DNA of 55,368 nucleotides from Polyangiaceae bacterium (lineage in GTDB: Bacteria; Myxococcota_A; Polyangia; Polyangiales; Polyangiaceae), in contig JADLAB010000365.1 of NCBI GenBank assembly GCA_020848455.1, positions 1 through 55,368 on the forward strand. The letters are read 5' to 3'. The notes under the pieces are model-generated. The model worked only from the letters and a program-made list of their open reading frames with translations, ran no database searches and had not been told where the DNA came from. Each line of letters begins with the position of its first letter. The stretch's first letter is position 1. Shown one piece after another: positions 8,009 through 19,239 of the stretch. A program made the translations under genes and the position numbers.

Positions 8009-8069
8009 CGCAGCCGTGGGGCAAGCCCCGCTTGACGCGTTCCGTGCGCACCCGGAAGCTCCGCGACCG

Positions 8070-9370
<1,301 letters not shown>

Positions 9371-9371
<1 letters not shown>

Positions 9372-11206
9372 TGCGCCCGCAGGTCAAGACGCACAGGGTG
9401 GGCGCGCTTTCGGTCGTCGCGGCGCTCGGGCTCGTCGTCGGCGCGTGCGAGGAGCCCCGGCCGCCGAAGCCGCGCGGTCTCGGGGCCGAGCATGCGACGG
9501 CGAGCGCATCGGCATCGGCATCGGTCTCGGCCACGGCGCGAGCCTCGAGCACTCCGAGCGCGTCGGGGGCGACCTCGAGCGCCAGCGGCGCGGCGGCCTC
9601 GAGCGACGCGGCGGCGCGCTTCGCGGCCGTGCGCGACCGGCTCGTGGGCGAGTGGCTCGACCTCGCACCGCAGTGGGGGCGCGAGATCGGCCTCCACGAG
9701 CACGACGGGCGCGTCGCCGACTACGGCAGCGCCGGCATCGCGCGCATGCGCTCGCAGGCCAAGGCGGCGCACGACGCCCTCGCCGCCTTTCGTGCCGAGG
9801 AGCTCGGGCCGGACGACGCGCTCGATCTCGCGATCATGCGCGCCTACGTGCGCCTGTCGCGCTTCCAGCTCGAGGAGCTCGGCTTTCCGACGCGGCGCCC
9901 GCAGTTCTACGAGCCCATCTTCGACGTGAGCAGCTACCTCAACTACGACTACGCGCCGCTCGAGGTGCGGGCGCGCGCGCTGCTCGCCCACGAGCAGGCG
10001 GCGCTCGTCCAGGCGCCGAGCGTGCTCGCGAACCTCGAGGCCACGCTGAGCAGGCCCGGCATCGAGACCGCCATCAAGGTCTTCGCAGGCTACGCCGAGT
10101 ACCTGCGGGGCGACGTGAAGAAGGCGGTCGGCAACCTCGGCGACGCCGCCTTCAAGCAGGACTTCGCCGCCGCCAACGAGGCGCTCGCGAAGGCGGCCGA
10201 GGACATCGCCGCCCGGCTCAAGAAGGACTGGCTCCCCAAGGGTGACGACAGCTACGTGCTCGGGCGCGAGCGCTACCTCGCCTTCGTGGCGGCGCAGGAG
10301 GGTGAGCCCGTCGAGCTCGCCGACTTCGAGCGCCGCGCCGAGGAAGATCTCGCGCGCAACAAGGCCGCCTACGAGGAGCTGCGCAAGACCGTCAAGCCGA
10401 CCCGGCCGAAGGCGAGCGAGCTGCTCGAGGAGGCGCGCGCGCTCATGGACCGCTCGCGCCAGTTCGTGGTCGACAAGGGCCTCGTGTCCCTGCCGAGCGA
10501 GGACCGCGCGGTGGTGCGCGAGAGCCCGCCCTTCATGCGCTGGAACTCGGCCTTCCTCAACATGCCGGGCCCCTTCGATTCGGCCAAGCAGAGCTACTAC
10601 TACATCTCGCTGCCGGACCCGAGCTGGCCGGCGAAGGAGCAGGAGGAGTACATCTTCCCGCGCGGCGTGCTGCTGTCCACGAGCGTCCACGAGGTGTGGC
10701 CCGGGCACTTCCTCCAGGGGCTGTTCGTGCGCAACGCGCCGACGAAGATCCAGAAGATGATGGGGAGCTACTCCTTCGTCGAGGGCTGGGCGCACTACAC
10801 CGAGCAGCTCATGATCGAGCAGGGGTTCGGGGCCGAGGACCCCGAGAGCCGCCTCGGGCAGCTCTCGGACGCGCTCCTGCGCAACTGTCGCTTCGTCGTG
10901 TCGATCGGCCTGCACGCCAAGGGCATGTCGCTCGCAGCGGCCGAGAAGCGCTTCATGGACGACTGCTTCCAGGACAAGGCCTCGGCGCGCGAGCAGGCCG
11001 TCCGCGGCACCTTCGACCCGGGCTACTTCGCGTACACGGTGGGCAAGCTCGCCATCCTCGAGCTGCGAGCCGAGGCGCAGCAGCGGCTCGGCGCGCGCTT
11101 CGACCTCAGGCGCTTCCACGACGCCCTGCTCTCGCACGGCCAGCCGCCGGTCGCGCTCATCCGCGAGCGCGTGCTCCACGAGATCGAGGCGGCGGCGGGG
11201 CCCTGA
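9371..11206 (+). CDS. DUF885 family metallopeptidase-like lipoprotein
   Basis: The 611-residue protein has a lipoprotein signal (LVVGAC, about residue 26) and a Ser/Ala-rich linker to about residue 75, then a long helical DUF885 domain. The metal-site motif is HEVWPGHFLQ (about 439-448), with a downstream Glu in EGWAHYTEQ near 470, the gluzincin-like arrangement of this family. The fold is M2/M3-peptidase-like; substrates of most members are unknown. It is translationally coupled to purB (TGATG), but the relationship looks positional, since this protein should act in the periplasm or at the outer membrane. It converges on the hydrolase gene at 11226 with a 19-bp gap. Confidence 0.88.
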
Positions 11207-11225
11207 GCGGGGCGGGCGCGGCGCG

Positions 11226-12629
11226 TCAGCCGCCGCCGAGCACGAACGCCGCGATGTCGCTCACGACCACCTCGGCCACGTGCCCCGGGCGCTCGTACTC
11301 GACGGGGCTCCCCGGCCCGGTGCCCGCGACGAAGATGTGGTTGAGCTCCGGGTAGAGCTTGAAGCGGGCGGCCGGGTCGGCGGCGAGCGCGCGCCTCCAG
11401 CCCTCGAAGTCCGGGGCGGTCACCTGGTAGTCGCGGCCTCCGTGCAGCACGAGGAACGGCCGGCGCTCGCCCCGGAGCAGCTCGTCCGGCGGCGCGGCGG
11501 CGAGGTCGAGCCAGTACGGGGCCGCGATCGAGAGCGGCAGGAGCTCGGGCGCGACCTCGGTGGCAGGTGTGAGCTGCTTCACGCGCAGGACCGCGGCGTC
11601 GAGCGCGGCGAGCGTCGCCTGCTCGGCGTCGGAGACCTTGCCGTCGAGCTCGCACAGGTAGTGGAGCTGATCGCGGACGAGGTCCTCGAACGGGCGGGTC
11701 GAGCCGGCGAGCGACACGAAGCCGGCGCTGGCCGGATCCTGGCGCGCGATGCGCGGCAGCGCGAAGCCGCCGAGCGAGTGGCCGAGCACGAAGACGCGCG
11801 TCGGATCCACCCCGGCGGTCGCGCGCAGCGTCCGGGCGGCGGCGACCGCGTCGGCCACGGTCTCCTGCTGCAAGGTGAGCCGCAGGACCTCGTCCGGCGA
11901 GAGCTTCGCGCCGTGCTCCTTCGTGCGCTTCACGTAGCGCAGGACCGCGATGCCGCGGCTCGCGAGACCCCAGGCGAGATCCTTGAACGGGCGGTTCGGG
12001 CCCAGGGTCGAGTCGCGGTCCTGCGGTCCCGAGCCGTGCACCAGCACCACGCCGGGCACCGGACCCGGGCCCTTCGGCAGGGTGAGCGTCGCGGGCAGCG
12101 TGCGGCAGGCCCCACCGCACTGGGAGAGGTCCGAGTCGATCACGAGCTCGCGCTCGTCGAAGCGCGCAGGATCGACGTAGGAGGGAGGCTCGTAGGGAGA
12201 CGCGACCGGCCGCACGGCGAGCGCCTGCACGGTGCCCGCCGGGTCGAGTCGCAGCCGCAGCTCGAGCGGGCTCCGCTCGAAGTGGAGCCGCGCCGTCACG
12301 ACGTCGCTCCCGGAGGCGTCGCGCTCGGACGCGACCGCCCCGATGCCCCCGAACGCGCCGAGCTCGGCCACGAAGCCCGGCCACAGCGCGGCCAGGGTCT
12401 CGAGCGGCAGGGCCTGCTGCACGGCCGCGTTGCAGCGGGCGAAGACGCGGGCCGGCTCGCCGCGCGCGAGCTCCGCGACGATCGCGCGCGCGACCTGCTC
12501 GGGGCCCGTCGCGGACGGCACGGCCGTGCTCGCGCTCGGCTTCGGGCTCGGCTCGGGCGTGGTGGGCTTCGGGCGTGGCCGACAGGCGGCGAGCAGGCCG
12601 GGCAGGAGCAGGATGCACGCCCACCGCAT
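11226..12629 (-). CDS. Alpha/beta-hydrolase lipoprotein with N-terminal DUF3887-like domain
   Basis: This 467-residue protein starts with a lipoprotein signal (LLAAC at about residue 16). A domain of roughly 100 residues (VARAIVAELARGEPARVFAR, ending in LDPAGTVQALAVRP) resembles DUF3887, the module that precedes many serine aminopeptidase-like hydrolases. The hydrolase core has the oxyanion strand VVLVHGSGPQDRD, the nucleophile elbow GHSLGGF and a C-terminal His in PELNHIF, so Ser-Asp-His catalysis is intact. The substrate is unknown. The start is ATG 12629, with TAGCGT ending 7 nt upstream. It follows the Ser/Thr kinase gene by 32 bp on the same strand and may be co-transcribed with it. Confidence 0.88.
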   Translation of the reverse strand: MRWACILLLPGLLAACRPRPKPTTPEPSPKPSASTAVPSATGPEQVARAIVAELARGEPARVFARCNAAVQQALPLETLAALWPGFVAELGAFGGIGAVASERDASGSDVVTARLHFERSPLELRLRLDPAGTVQALAVRPVASPYEPPSYVDPARFDERELVIDSDLSQCGGACRTLPATLTLPKGPGPVPGVVLVHGSGPQDRDSTLGPNRPFKDLAWGLASRGIAVLRYVKRTKEHGAKLSPDEVLRLTLQQETVADAVAAARTLRATAGVDPTRVFVLGHSLGGFALPRIARQDPASAGFVSLAGSTRPFEDLVRDQLHYLCELDGKVSDAEQATLAALDAAVLRVKQLTPATEVAPELLPLSIAAPYWLDLAAAPPDELLRGERRPFLVLHGGRDYQVTAPDFEGWRRALAADPAARFKLYPELNHIFVAGTGPGSPVEYERPGHVAEVVVSDIAAFVLGGG

Positions 12630-12636
12630 GCCGACG

Positions 12637-12642
12637 ACGCTA
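12637..12642 (-). promoter_or_regulatory. -10-like hexamer TAGCGT before hydrolase gene
   Basis: The minus-strand TAGCGT ends 7 nt before the ATG at 12629, with no SD. It matches the TAnnnT pattern seen at other starts in this window. It falls in the 32-bp gap after the kinase gene, so it could allow independent transcription. Confidence 0.3.
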
Positions 12643-12661
12643 CCACGCGCTCGCCACATGA

Positions 12662-14986
12662 TCAGAGGTCGAACGGGTCGGCCTTCGGCGCGGGCCGGCT
12701 GCGATCCGGCGCGTGCGCTGGCTTGGGCGCAGGTGCTGCGCGGCCCGCCGTCGGGTCGCCGGGGCGGGCGCGCGGTGGCGGCAGCTCGTGACGCGCGAGC
12801 GCGGCCTCGACGGCCTCGATGCGGCCCTTCGGCGCGCCGACGACGCCGCCCTCCCGGGCGAGCTCGAGCACGTGGGCGTAGGCCGCGAGGGCCTCGGCGC
12901 GCCGGCCGAGGAGCGCGAGCGCGTCGGCCTCGGCGAGCCGCGCGGACAGGCTCTTCGGCGCGACGGCGGTGCCGCGCGACGCCTCCTCGAGCGCGACCTT
13001 CCCGTCCCCGCGCTCGAGGGCGCGCTCGGCGCGCAGGAGGCGCACCGGGACGAGCTCGGGATCGAGGGCGAGCGCGTCGTCGGCGAAGCGATCGGCCGCC
13101 GTGTCGTTGCCCGCGGCGTGGTAGGCGAGGGCCACCTCCGCCAGGAGCACCGGGTTCTTCGGCGCGAGCGCGAGCGCGCGCCGGAACTCCTGGATGGCCT
13201 CGTCCGCGCGCCCGGCCGCGCTGTACGCGGTGGCTGCGGCGGTCACGGCGCCCCACCAGCTGGGATCGAGCTGCTGGGCGCGCTCGGCCGCGGCGAGCGC
13301 GCCGGCGAGGTCGCCCTGCTGGGCGAGCCCCGAGGCGAGGCCGGCGTGGGCGACCGCCCAGCCGCCGTCGGTCTCGACGGCCTTGCGGAACGCCGCCACC
13401 GCGTCGGCCGTCTTGCCCAGGGTGAGGGCCTGCTCGGCCTCGGCGAAGTGCTGTCCCGCACGCCAGCGCACGGGCGCGCCCGGTTGCGCCGCCGCCTCGG
13501 CGAGATCGCGGGCCGCGGCGCTCCACAGCGAGGCCGAGCGGAGGAGCGACACGGTGGAGCCCGTAGGGTCGCGGAAGTCCTCGAGGGTGCGCAGGCCGAG
13601 CGTCGGCTGGCGCAGGGGCTGGGCCGCCGTCGGCGCGCTGCCGGACGGCGCGGCCGTGGTGGCGGGGGCGCTGCCGGGGTCGTCGGCCGTGGCCGCGGTC
13701 GCGGAGGCCGTGGACGCGACGGCGCCGTGGTCCCGGGTAGCGAGCCACGTGGCCGCTCCGCCGAGGGCGACGGCGCCGAGCACCGCGAAGGACCAGCGTG
13801 CGCCGGACCGCGCCGGCGGCCGCGACCCGGAGGCAAGCGTGGCAGCCGCGCCTCCGAGCGACGCGCCCGAGCCGGTCGTGCCCGGGGTGGCGGCAGGCCC
13901 GGGCGTCGCGGACCCGACGCCCGCCGACGGCTGGGTGTCGGTGCTCCGCGCCCCGGTGGCGGCCGGGTGCCCCGGCTCGCCGGGGGCGACGCGCTCGAGG
14001 TCGATGCCGAGCGCGGCGCTCGCGACGAACTGCGCCGTGCCGAGCTCGGCGTTCGCGGCGCCGTCGCCGGTGCTCGCGGCTGGCTCGCGCGTGCCGGACG
14101 AGGTCGCCCGCACGGCCGAGGCGAGCACCTGCTCCGGAAAGCAGCGCCCGAGCTCGTCGGCGAGCGCGCGCGCGGCCGGAAAGCGGTCTCCCGGCTCGAG
14201 GGCGAAGGCCCGCTGGAACCAGGCGTCGAGCTCGGGTGGCAGGCCCGCCACCTCGGCGCTCGGCGGCGCGTAGCTCCGCGCCGCGATGGCCTTCCAGAGT
14301 GCGACCGCGCTCGGACCCGCGAACGGTGGGTGTCCCACGAGCGCTCGGTACGCGAGCACGGCGAGCGACCAGAGGTCCGACGCGGCGCCCACGCTGGCGC
14401 TGTCGTGTAGCTGCTCCGGGCTCATGTAGGCCGGTGTGCCGATGGGGCCCTCGGTGAGGTGGCTCGAGCCAGCCTCGGCGAACGAGCGCGCCACACCGAA
14501 GTCGAGCAGCTTCACGTGGAGCTCGCCGTCGCGCGCGTCCGGTAGATCGAGGAGGAACACGTTCTCGGGCTTGATGTCGCGGTGCACGACGCCGCCCCGG
14601 TGCGCCGCGCCGAGCGCGCGCGCGAGCTGCTCGACGACCTGCACGGTCTCGGCCACCGAGAGCGTGGCGCCGCCGGCGAGCCGGTCGGCGAGGCTCCGGC
14701 CCGCGAGCAGCTCCATCACGATGTAGGGCGTGCCGTCGTCGGTGACCCCGTGGTCGAAGACCTGCGTCAGGTGAGGGCTCTTGATCTGGGCGGCGAGCCG
14801 GGCCTCGCGCTGGAAGCGGTCGAGCGCGGCCGTCTCGCCACCGAGCGCGGAGAGGATGAACTTGACGGCGACCTCGGTCTCGAGCGCGAGGTTCTCGGCC
14901 ACCCACACGGCACCCATGCCCCCACGACCGAGCTCGCGGACCAGGCGCAGGCGCGGCGTCACGAGGGTGCCGGGAGCGAGGTGCAT
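12662..14986 (-). CDS. Transmembrane Ser/Thr protein kinase with TPR sensor region
   Basis: The 774-residue protein has a complete PknB-type kinase domain at the N-terminus: Gly loop GRGGMGAVW (20-28), catalytic Lys42, HRDIKPEN (135-142), DFG (162-164) and activation-segment GTPAYMSPE (183-191). A Thr/Ala/Pro-rich juxtamembrane linker leads to one membrane helix at about 397-415. The C-terminal half (about 490-740) is built of TPR-like helical pairs with Ala-rich A/B helices and a Pro/Lys tail. The topology puts the kinase in the cytoplasm and the TPRs outside. The start ATG follows TATGAA by 8 nt. It diverges from the beta-helix lipoprotein gene over 74 bp containing an inverted repeat. Confidence 0.93.
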   Translation of the reverse strand: MHLAPGTLVTPRLRLVRELGRGGMGAVWVAENLALETEVAVKFILSALGGETAALDRFQREARLAAQIKSPHLTQVFDHGVTDDGTPYIVMELLAGRSLADRLAGGATLSVAETVQVVEQLARALGAAHRGGVVHRDIKPENVFLLDLPDARDGELHVKLLDFGVARSFAEAGSSHLTEGPIGTPAYMSPEQLHDSASVGAASDLWSLAVLAYRALVGHPPFAGPSAVALWKAIAARSYAPPSAEVAGLPPELDAWFQRAFALEPGDRFPAARALADELGRCFPEQVLASAVRATSSGTREPAASTGDGAANAELGTAQFVASAALGIDLERVAPGEPGHPAATGARSTDTQPSAGVGSATPGPAATPGTTGSGASLGGAAATLASGSRPPARSGARWSFAVLGAVALGGAATWLATRDHGAVASTASATAATADDPGSAPATTAAPSGSAPTAAQPLRQPTLGLRTLEDFRDPTGSTVSLLRSASLWSAAARDLAEAAAQPGAPVRWRAGQHFAEAEQALTLGKTADAVAAFRKAVETDGGWAVAHAGLASGLAQQGDLAGALAAAERAQQLDPSWWGAVTAAATAYSAAGRADEAIQEFRRALALAPKNPVLLAEVALAYHAAGNDTAADRFADDALALDPELVPVRLLRAERALERGDGKVALEEASRGTAVAPKSLSARLAEADALALLGRRAEALAAYAHVLELAREGGVVGAPKGRIEAVEAALARHELPPPRARPGDPTAGRAAPAPKPAHAPDRSRPAPKADPFDL

Positions 14987-14994
14987 CGCCCCAG

Positions 14995-15050
14995 TTCATA
15001 TCACGCGCACGCTCGCCGGTCTGGCGGGGGCCCACGGACCGGCGTAACTT
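14995..15050. promoter_or_regulatory. Divergent promoter with central inverted repeat
   Basis: A minus-strand -10 TATGAA (14995-15000) for the kinase and a plus-strand -10 TAACTT (15045-15050) for the beta-helix gene bracket a perfect 8-bp inverted repeat, CGCCGGTC (15014-15021) and GACCGGCG (15037-15044). Lying between the two -10 boxes, it is well placed as a shared operator, though such a repeat could also be a cruciform or a chance product of high GC. Confidence 0.4.
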
Positions 15051-15060
15051 CGATCCCACG

Positions 15061-16233
<1,173 letters not shown>

Positions 16234-16252
16234 CCCGCGCGCGCTCGGGGCG

Positions 16253-17950
16253 CTACGGCGCGAGCACCCCGACGACGATGTCGCTCCCGGCGACCGCCTG
16301 GAGCGGGCCGAGGCCGAAGTCCACCGTGCCCGCGAAGGCGGCGGTGAAGTAGATGCGGCCGAGCGGGTCCACGGCCACGTCCTCGCTCGCGACCTCGCCG
16401 TCGTTGCCCGTGCCGCCGAAGCCGCGGCTCCAGACCGCGTTGCCCGCGGGGTCGAGCTTCGCGACGAAGAGATCGTCGCCCCCGGCCGTCGTGAGCGGTG
16501 GCGCGGGCGTCCACTGGAGCGACTGCGCGAAGGTGCCGATGACGACGGCGTTGCCCGCCGCGTCGAGCGCCACCTCCTGCGCGTGGTCCGTGCCGTTGCC
16601 GCCGGCGCCCCGCGCCCACAGGACTGCGCCGTCGGAGGCGAGCTTCATCACGAAGGCGTTGAGGTCGCCGGTGGGACCCGACAGGGGCGCGGGCGTGAGC
16701 GAGCCCTGGAAGCGGCCCACCACGACGATCTGGTCCGCGGGGTCGACGGCCAGGCTCCACGCCGACTGGACGTTGCCGTCGCCGAAGTCCACCGCCCAGA
16801 GGCACTGGCCCGCCGGATCGAGCTTGACCACGAAGGCGTCGGAGGTGCCCGACAGCGCGCCGCACGCGCCGCCGAGCGTGAGGGTGCCGGTGTAGTAGCC
16901 GCAGGCGACGAGGTTGCCCGCCGAGTCGAGGGCGACGCCCGTGAGCCCTCGCGCGCCGAAGGCCGACAGGGGCAGGGCGCGGCTCGCCAGATGCGTGCCG
17001 GACGCGTCGAAGCGCGCGACGAACAGATCGCCGGCGTTGCTGGTGGCGGTGAGGTTGCCACCGCCGAAGTCGACCGTCCCGGCGAAGCGGCCACCGATGA
17101 GGACGTCGCCGTTCGGGGCGATCGCGAGGGCCTGCGCCGAGGAGGCGCTGTTCGCCGGAAAGACGCGACTGAAGCGGTGCGCACCGTCGGGGGCGAGCTG
17201 CGCGAGGTAGGGCGACTCGGCCGGCGCGGAGAGGACGCCGCCGCCGAAGTCGACGTTGCCCTGGATGCTCTCGGTGAAGGTGAAGGCCCCGGTCGCGTCG
17301 GCGCCGATCGCCACCGCGTACTGCGCGCCCGCCGCGCCGAAGCGCGCCGACCACAGGTGGGCCAGCGCCGCGTCGAGCTTCGCCACGTAGATGTCGTAGC
17401 CGTCGCTCGTGAGCGGGTTGCCGCCGAAGTCGACCGCGCCCGAGAAGTCGCCGGCGAGCAGCACGTTGCCGTCCGGATCGAGCGCGATGGCCTGCCCGAG
17501 CTCGGTGCCATTGCCGCCGTACGCGTGGGCCGCGAGCGTCGCGCCGCTGCACGCGACGAGGCCGTCGCAGTCGTCGTCGGTCGGGAGCGCGCAGTCCTCG
17601 ACGGCGGGGACGACCTGCCCGAGGCAGGGTCCGAAGCCGGTGCCCGCGGCGTTGCAGGTGTGCGAGCCCGCGTGGCAGGCGCCGACGTCGAGCGTCGCGG
17701 CCGGGCCGTCGTAGCAGGACTCGACCGCGTCGGGCACGCAGCTGGTCGCGCCGCCCGTGCCGCCGTTCCCGGCCGTCGCGCCCGCGCCCCCGGCACCGCC
17801 GCTGCCGCCCGCGGGACCCGCGCCGTACCCCCCGGTGCCGGCCGGCAGGCCGAACTCGATGTCGTCGATGCCGAGAACGGCCGTGCAGCCGGCGAAGCCG
17901 ACCACGGCGAGCACGAGCTCCGCACGCGGCACGCGAGACCACCGGACCAT
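16253..17950 (-). CDS. SBBP-type beta-propeller repeat lipoprotein
   Basis: The 565-residue protein has a short lipoprotein signal (lipobox GFAGC, about residue 22) and a Gly/Ala/Thr-rich linker. A Cys-containing module follows (SCYDGPAATLDVGACHAG to DCALPTDDDCDG), which is MopE-like in its paired Cys and Asp-rich end. The rest is about eight to nine blades of the kind VDFGGNPLTSDGYDIYVAKL-D-LWSARFG, each with an acidic loop. Such proteins are abundant in Sorangium-like genomes; no activity is known. The start ATG follows TATTAG by 9 nt. Confidence 0.87.
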   Translation of the reverse strand: MVRWSRVPRAELVLAVVGFAGCTAVLGIDDIEFGLPAGTGGYGAGPAGGSGGAGGAGATAGNGGTGGATSCVPDAVESCYDGPAATLDVGACHAGSHTCNAAGTGFGPCLGQVVPAVEDCALPTDDDCDGLVACSGATLAAHAYGGNGTELGQAIALDPDGNVLLAGDFSGAVDFGGNPLTSDGYDIYVAKLDAALAHLWSARFGAAGAQYAVAIGADATGAFTFTESIQGNVDFGGGVLSAPAESPYLAQLAPDGAHRFSRVFPANSASSAQALAIAPNGDVLIGGRFAGTVDFGGGNLTATSNAGDLFVARFDASGTHLASRALPLSAFGARGLTGVALDSAGNLVACGYYTGTLTLGGACGALSGTSDAFVVKLDPAGQCLWAVDFGDGNVQSAWSLAVDPADQIVVVGRFQGSLTPAPLSGPTGDLNAFVMKLASDGAVLWARGAGGNGTDHAQEVALDAAGNAVVIGTFAQSLQWTPAPPLTTAGGDDLFVAKLDPAGNAVWSRGFGGTGNDGEVASEDVAVDPLGRIYFTAAFAGTVDFGLGPLQAVAGSDIVVGVLAP

Positions 17951-17959
17951 GACCCCAGG

Positions 17960-17965
17960 CTAATA
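17960..17965 (-). promoter_or_regulatory. -10-like hexamer TATTAG before SBBP gene
   Basis: The minus-strand TATTAG ends 9 nt before the ATG at 17950. The adjacent CCTGGGG could be a weak SD only if transcription began further upstream. A leaderless start fits the spacing. Confidence 0.3.
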
Positions 17966-18069
17966 CAGGTGCCGGAACTTCGCTCCTGTGGCGGTCCGCG
18001 CCGGTCGGGCGGCAGCGCGTGCACGCCGGTCGGAACCCTTTGGCCGCGGCGTGGCTCTCACCCGGTGCC

Positions 18070-18156
18070 ATGGGTACGGTAGGGTTCGTCGTCTTCGTCG
18101 TCGCGTGGATCGTCCTGCAGCAGTGGGTGCTGCCGCGCTTCGGCGTGTCGACCTGA
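18070..18156 (+). CDS. 28-residue single-helix membrane smORF
   Basis: ATG 18070 opens a short frame encoding a hydrophobic helix (VGFVVFVVAWIVLQ) followed by QWVLPRFGVST and a TGA. Almost every codon ends in G or C, and the middle positions are T-rich, as expected of a genuine membrane peptide. The C-terminal Leu-Pro-Arg-x-Gly-Val-x-Thr looks like a defined motif and I suspect a conserved small-protein family, but this is memory-based and uncertain. No SD or TAnnnT box is evident. Beyond the TGA the frame stays open for 23 more codons to a second TGA at 18229, discussed as a possible selenocysteine case. It is the only gene-like item in the 345-bp gap 17951-18295. Confidence 0.45.
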   Translation: MGTVGFVVFVVAWIVLQQWVLPRFGVST

Positions 18157-18170
18157 GGCGTGCCCCATCC

Positions 18171-18184
18171 GCGCCGGTCGGCGC
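18171..18184 (+). other. Hairpin with GGUC loop 14 nt after the smORF TGA
   Basis: GCGCC-GGTC-GGCGC is a perfect 5-bp stem with the four-base loop starting 19 nt after the TGA. The position and the G-initial loop resemble the bacterial SECIS consensus. In such GC-rich DNA a 5-bp hairpin is unremarkable, so this is only a pointer. Confidence 0.25.
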
Positions 18185-18295
18185 GCCAGGACGGAGAGCC
18201 CGAGGACGAGGGCGAGGAGCCGCGCTGCTGAGGCCGAGCGCGCCGCCATCGCATGCGCCGCCGCCGCCGTGCTACGCGTCGGCGAGGCACACGCG

Positions 18296-19159
18296 ATGAG
18301 CACGACTCGGCTCTGGGCACCTCTGCTCGTCGGCACGACGCTCGCCTGCGGCGCGAGCGGGCAGCCGGCCGCGAGCCCGGCGGAGCGCGTCCTCTCGGTG
18401 GCGGGCGGGGCGGGGGAGCTCCGCGTCTCGGACGGCGGCGCGGGCGAGCCTGCGGTGGTGTTCCTGCACGGGCTCGGCAGCGACCTCGAGTGCTGGCAGG
18501 AGGCGCTCGCCCACGTGCGCGCGACCCACCGCGCGGTCGCCTACGACCAGCGCGGTCACGGAGCCTCCGCGCGTGCCGCGGGCGGGGCGTACGACATCGC
18601 CGCGCTCGCCGCGGATCTCGACGCGGTCGCGACCGCGCTCGACCTCGAGCGCTTCGTGCTCGTCGGTCACAGCCTTTCGGGCGTGGTGCTCACGCACTAC
18701 GCGGGCCTGCACTCCGAGCGTGTGGCGGGGCTCGTCTACGTCGACGCCGTCGGGGACTTCCACGCGCTCGCGCGGGCGGATCTCGATGCGAGCCTGCGCG
18801 AGGACGAGGCCTTCGTGCGCGACCCGGCCGCGCGCCACCCCACCTACGAGGACATGCTCGGCGACAAGGCCCGGCCTGCGACCCGCGCGCGCGTCCTCGC
18901 GGCCGTGGACCGGCTCGACCCGCCGGCCTTTCTCGCCCTGCGGCGCAGCATGTTCGCCTTCGCGGTGGGGGACCGGCTCGCCGCCTACCGCGGGCCCGTC
19001 GTCACCATCGAGGCCGAGGGCGTCGACTTCCCGGTGATGGCGTCGCGCCTGTTCCCGGGCGCGCGGCACCTCACGCTGCCCGGCGTCTCGCACTGGCTCA
19101 TGCTCGACGATCCGGCGGGCTTCGCGCGCGCGCTCGACACGGCGCTCGCGCTCCTCTAG
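18296..19159 (+). CDS. Alpha/beta-hydrolase lipoprotein
   Basis: This 287-residue protein has an N-terminal lipoprotein signal with lipobox TLACG (Cys about residue 17) and a compact hydrolase domain. The oxyanion motif FLHGLGSDLECW, the DQRGHGAS strand, the nucleophile elbow GHSLSG and a C-terminal catalytic His in GVSHWLM are present, typical of the AB_hydrolase_1 family (esterases, lactonases, dehalogenase relatives). The acid is probably Asp or Glu in the VVTIEAEG region. The substrate is unknown. I chose ATG 18296 because it precedes a normal signal peptide; GTG 18269 would add nine residues. TACGCG lies 17 nt upstream of the ATG, too far for the leaderless pattern. Confidence 0.87.
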   Translation: MSTTRLWAPLLVGTTLACGASGQPAASPAERVLSVAGGAGELRVSDGGAGEPAVVFLHGLGSDLECWQEALAHVRATHRAVAYDQRGHGASARAAGGAYDIAALAADLDAVATALDLERFVLVGHSLSGVVLTHYAGLHSERVAGLVYVDAVGDFHALARADLDASLREDEAFVRDPAARHPTYEDMLGDKARPATRARVLAAVDRLDPPAFLALRRSMFAFAVGDRLAAYRGPVVTIEAEGVDFPVMASRLFPGARHLTLPGVSHWLMLDDPAGFARALDTALALL

Positions 19160-19239
19160 GGGAAATCGGCTCGCGCGGGCCGGTGACTCCGGGCCTCGGA
19201 CCTCGGGCCCAGAAGCCGGGGCGCCGATCGCGGGGCCCC

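Noticed and set aside
8032-8069. TTGACG upstream of purB as a sigma-70 promoter
   Set aside because: No -10-like sequence occurs at 16-18 nt spacing, so the hexamer alone is not enough.
18058-18336. Minus-strand 92-codon frame with a signal-like internal segment (LLALVLGLSVLA)
   Set aside because: It lies antisense to the smORF and the hydrolase start, has no SD, and its C-terminal half is the complement of the hydrophobic smORF, giving poly-acidic low complexity.
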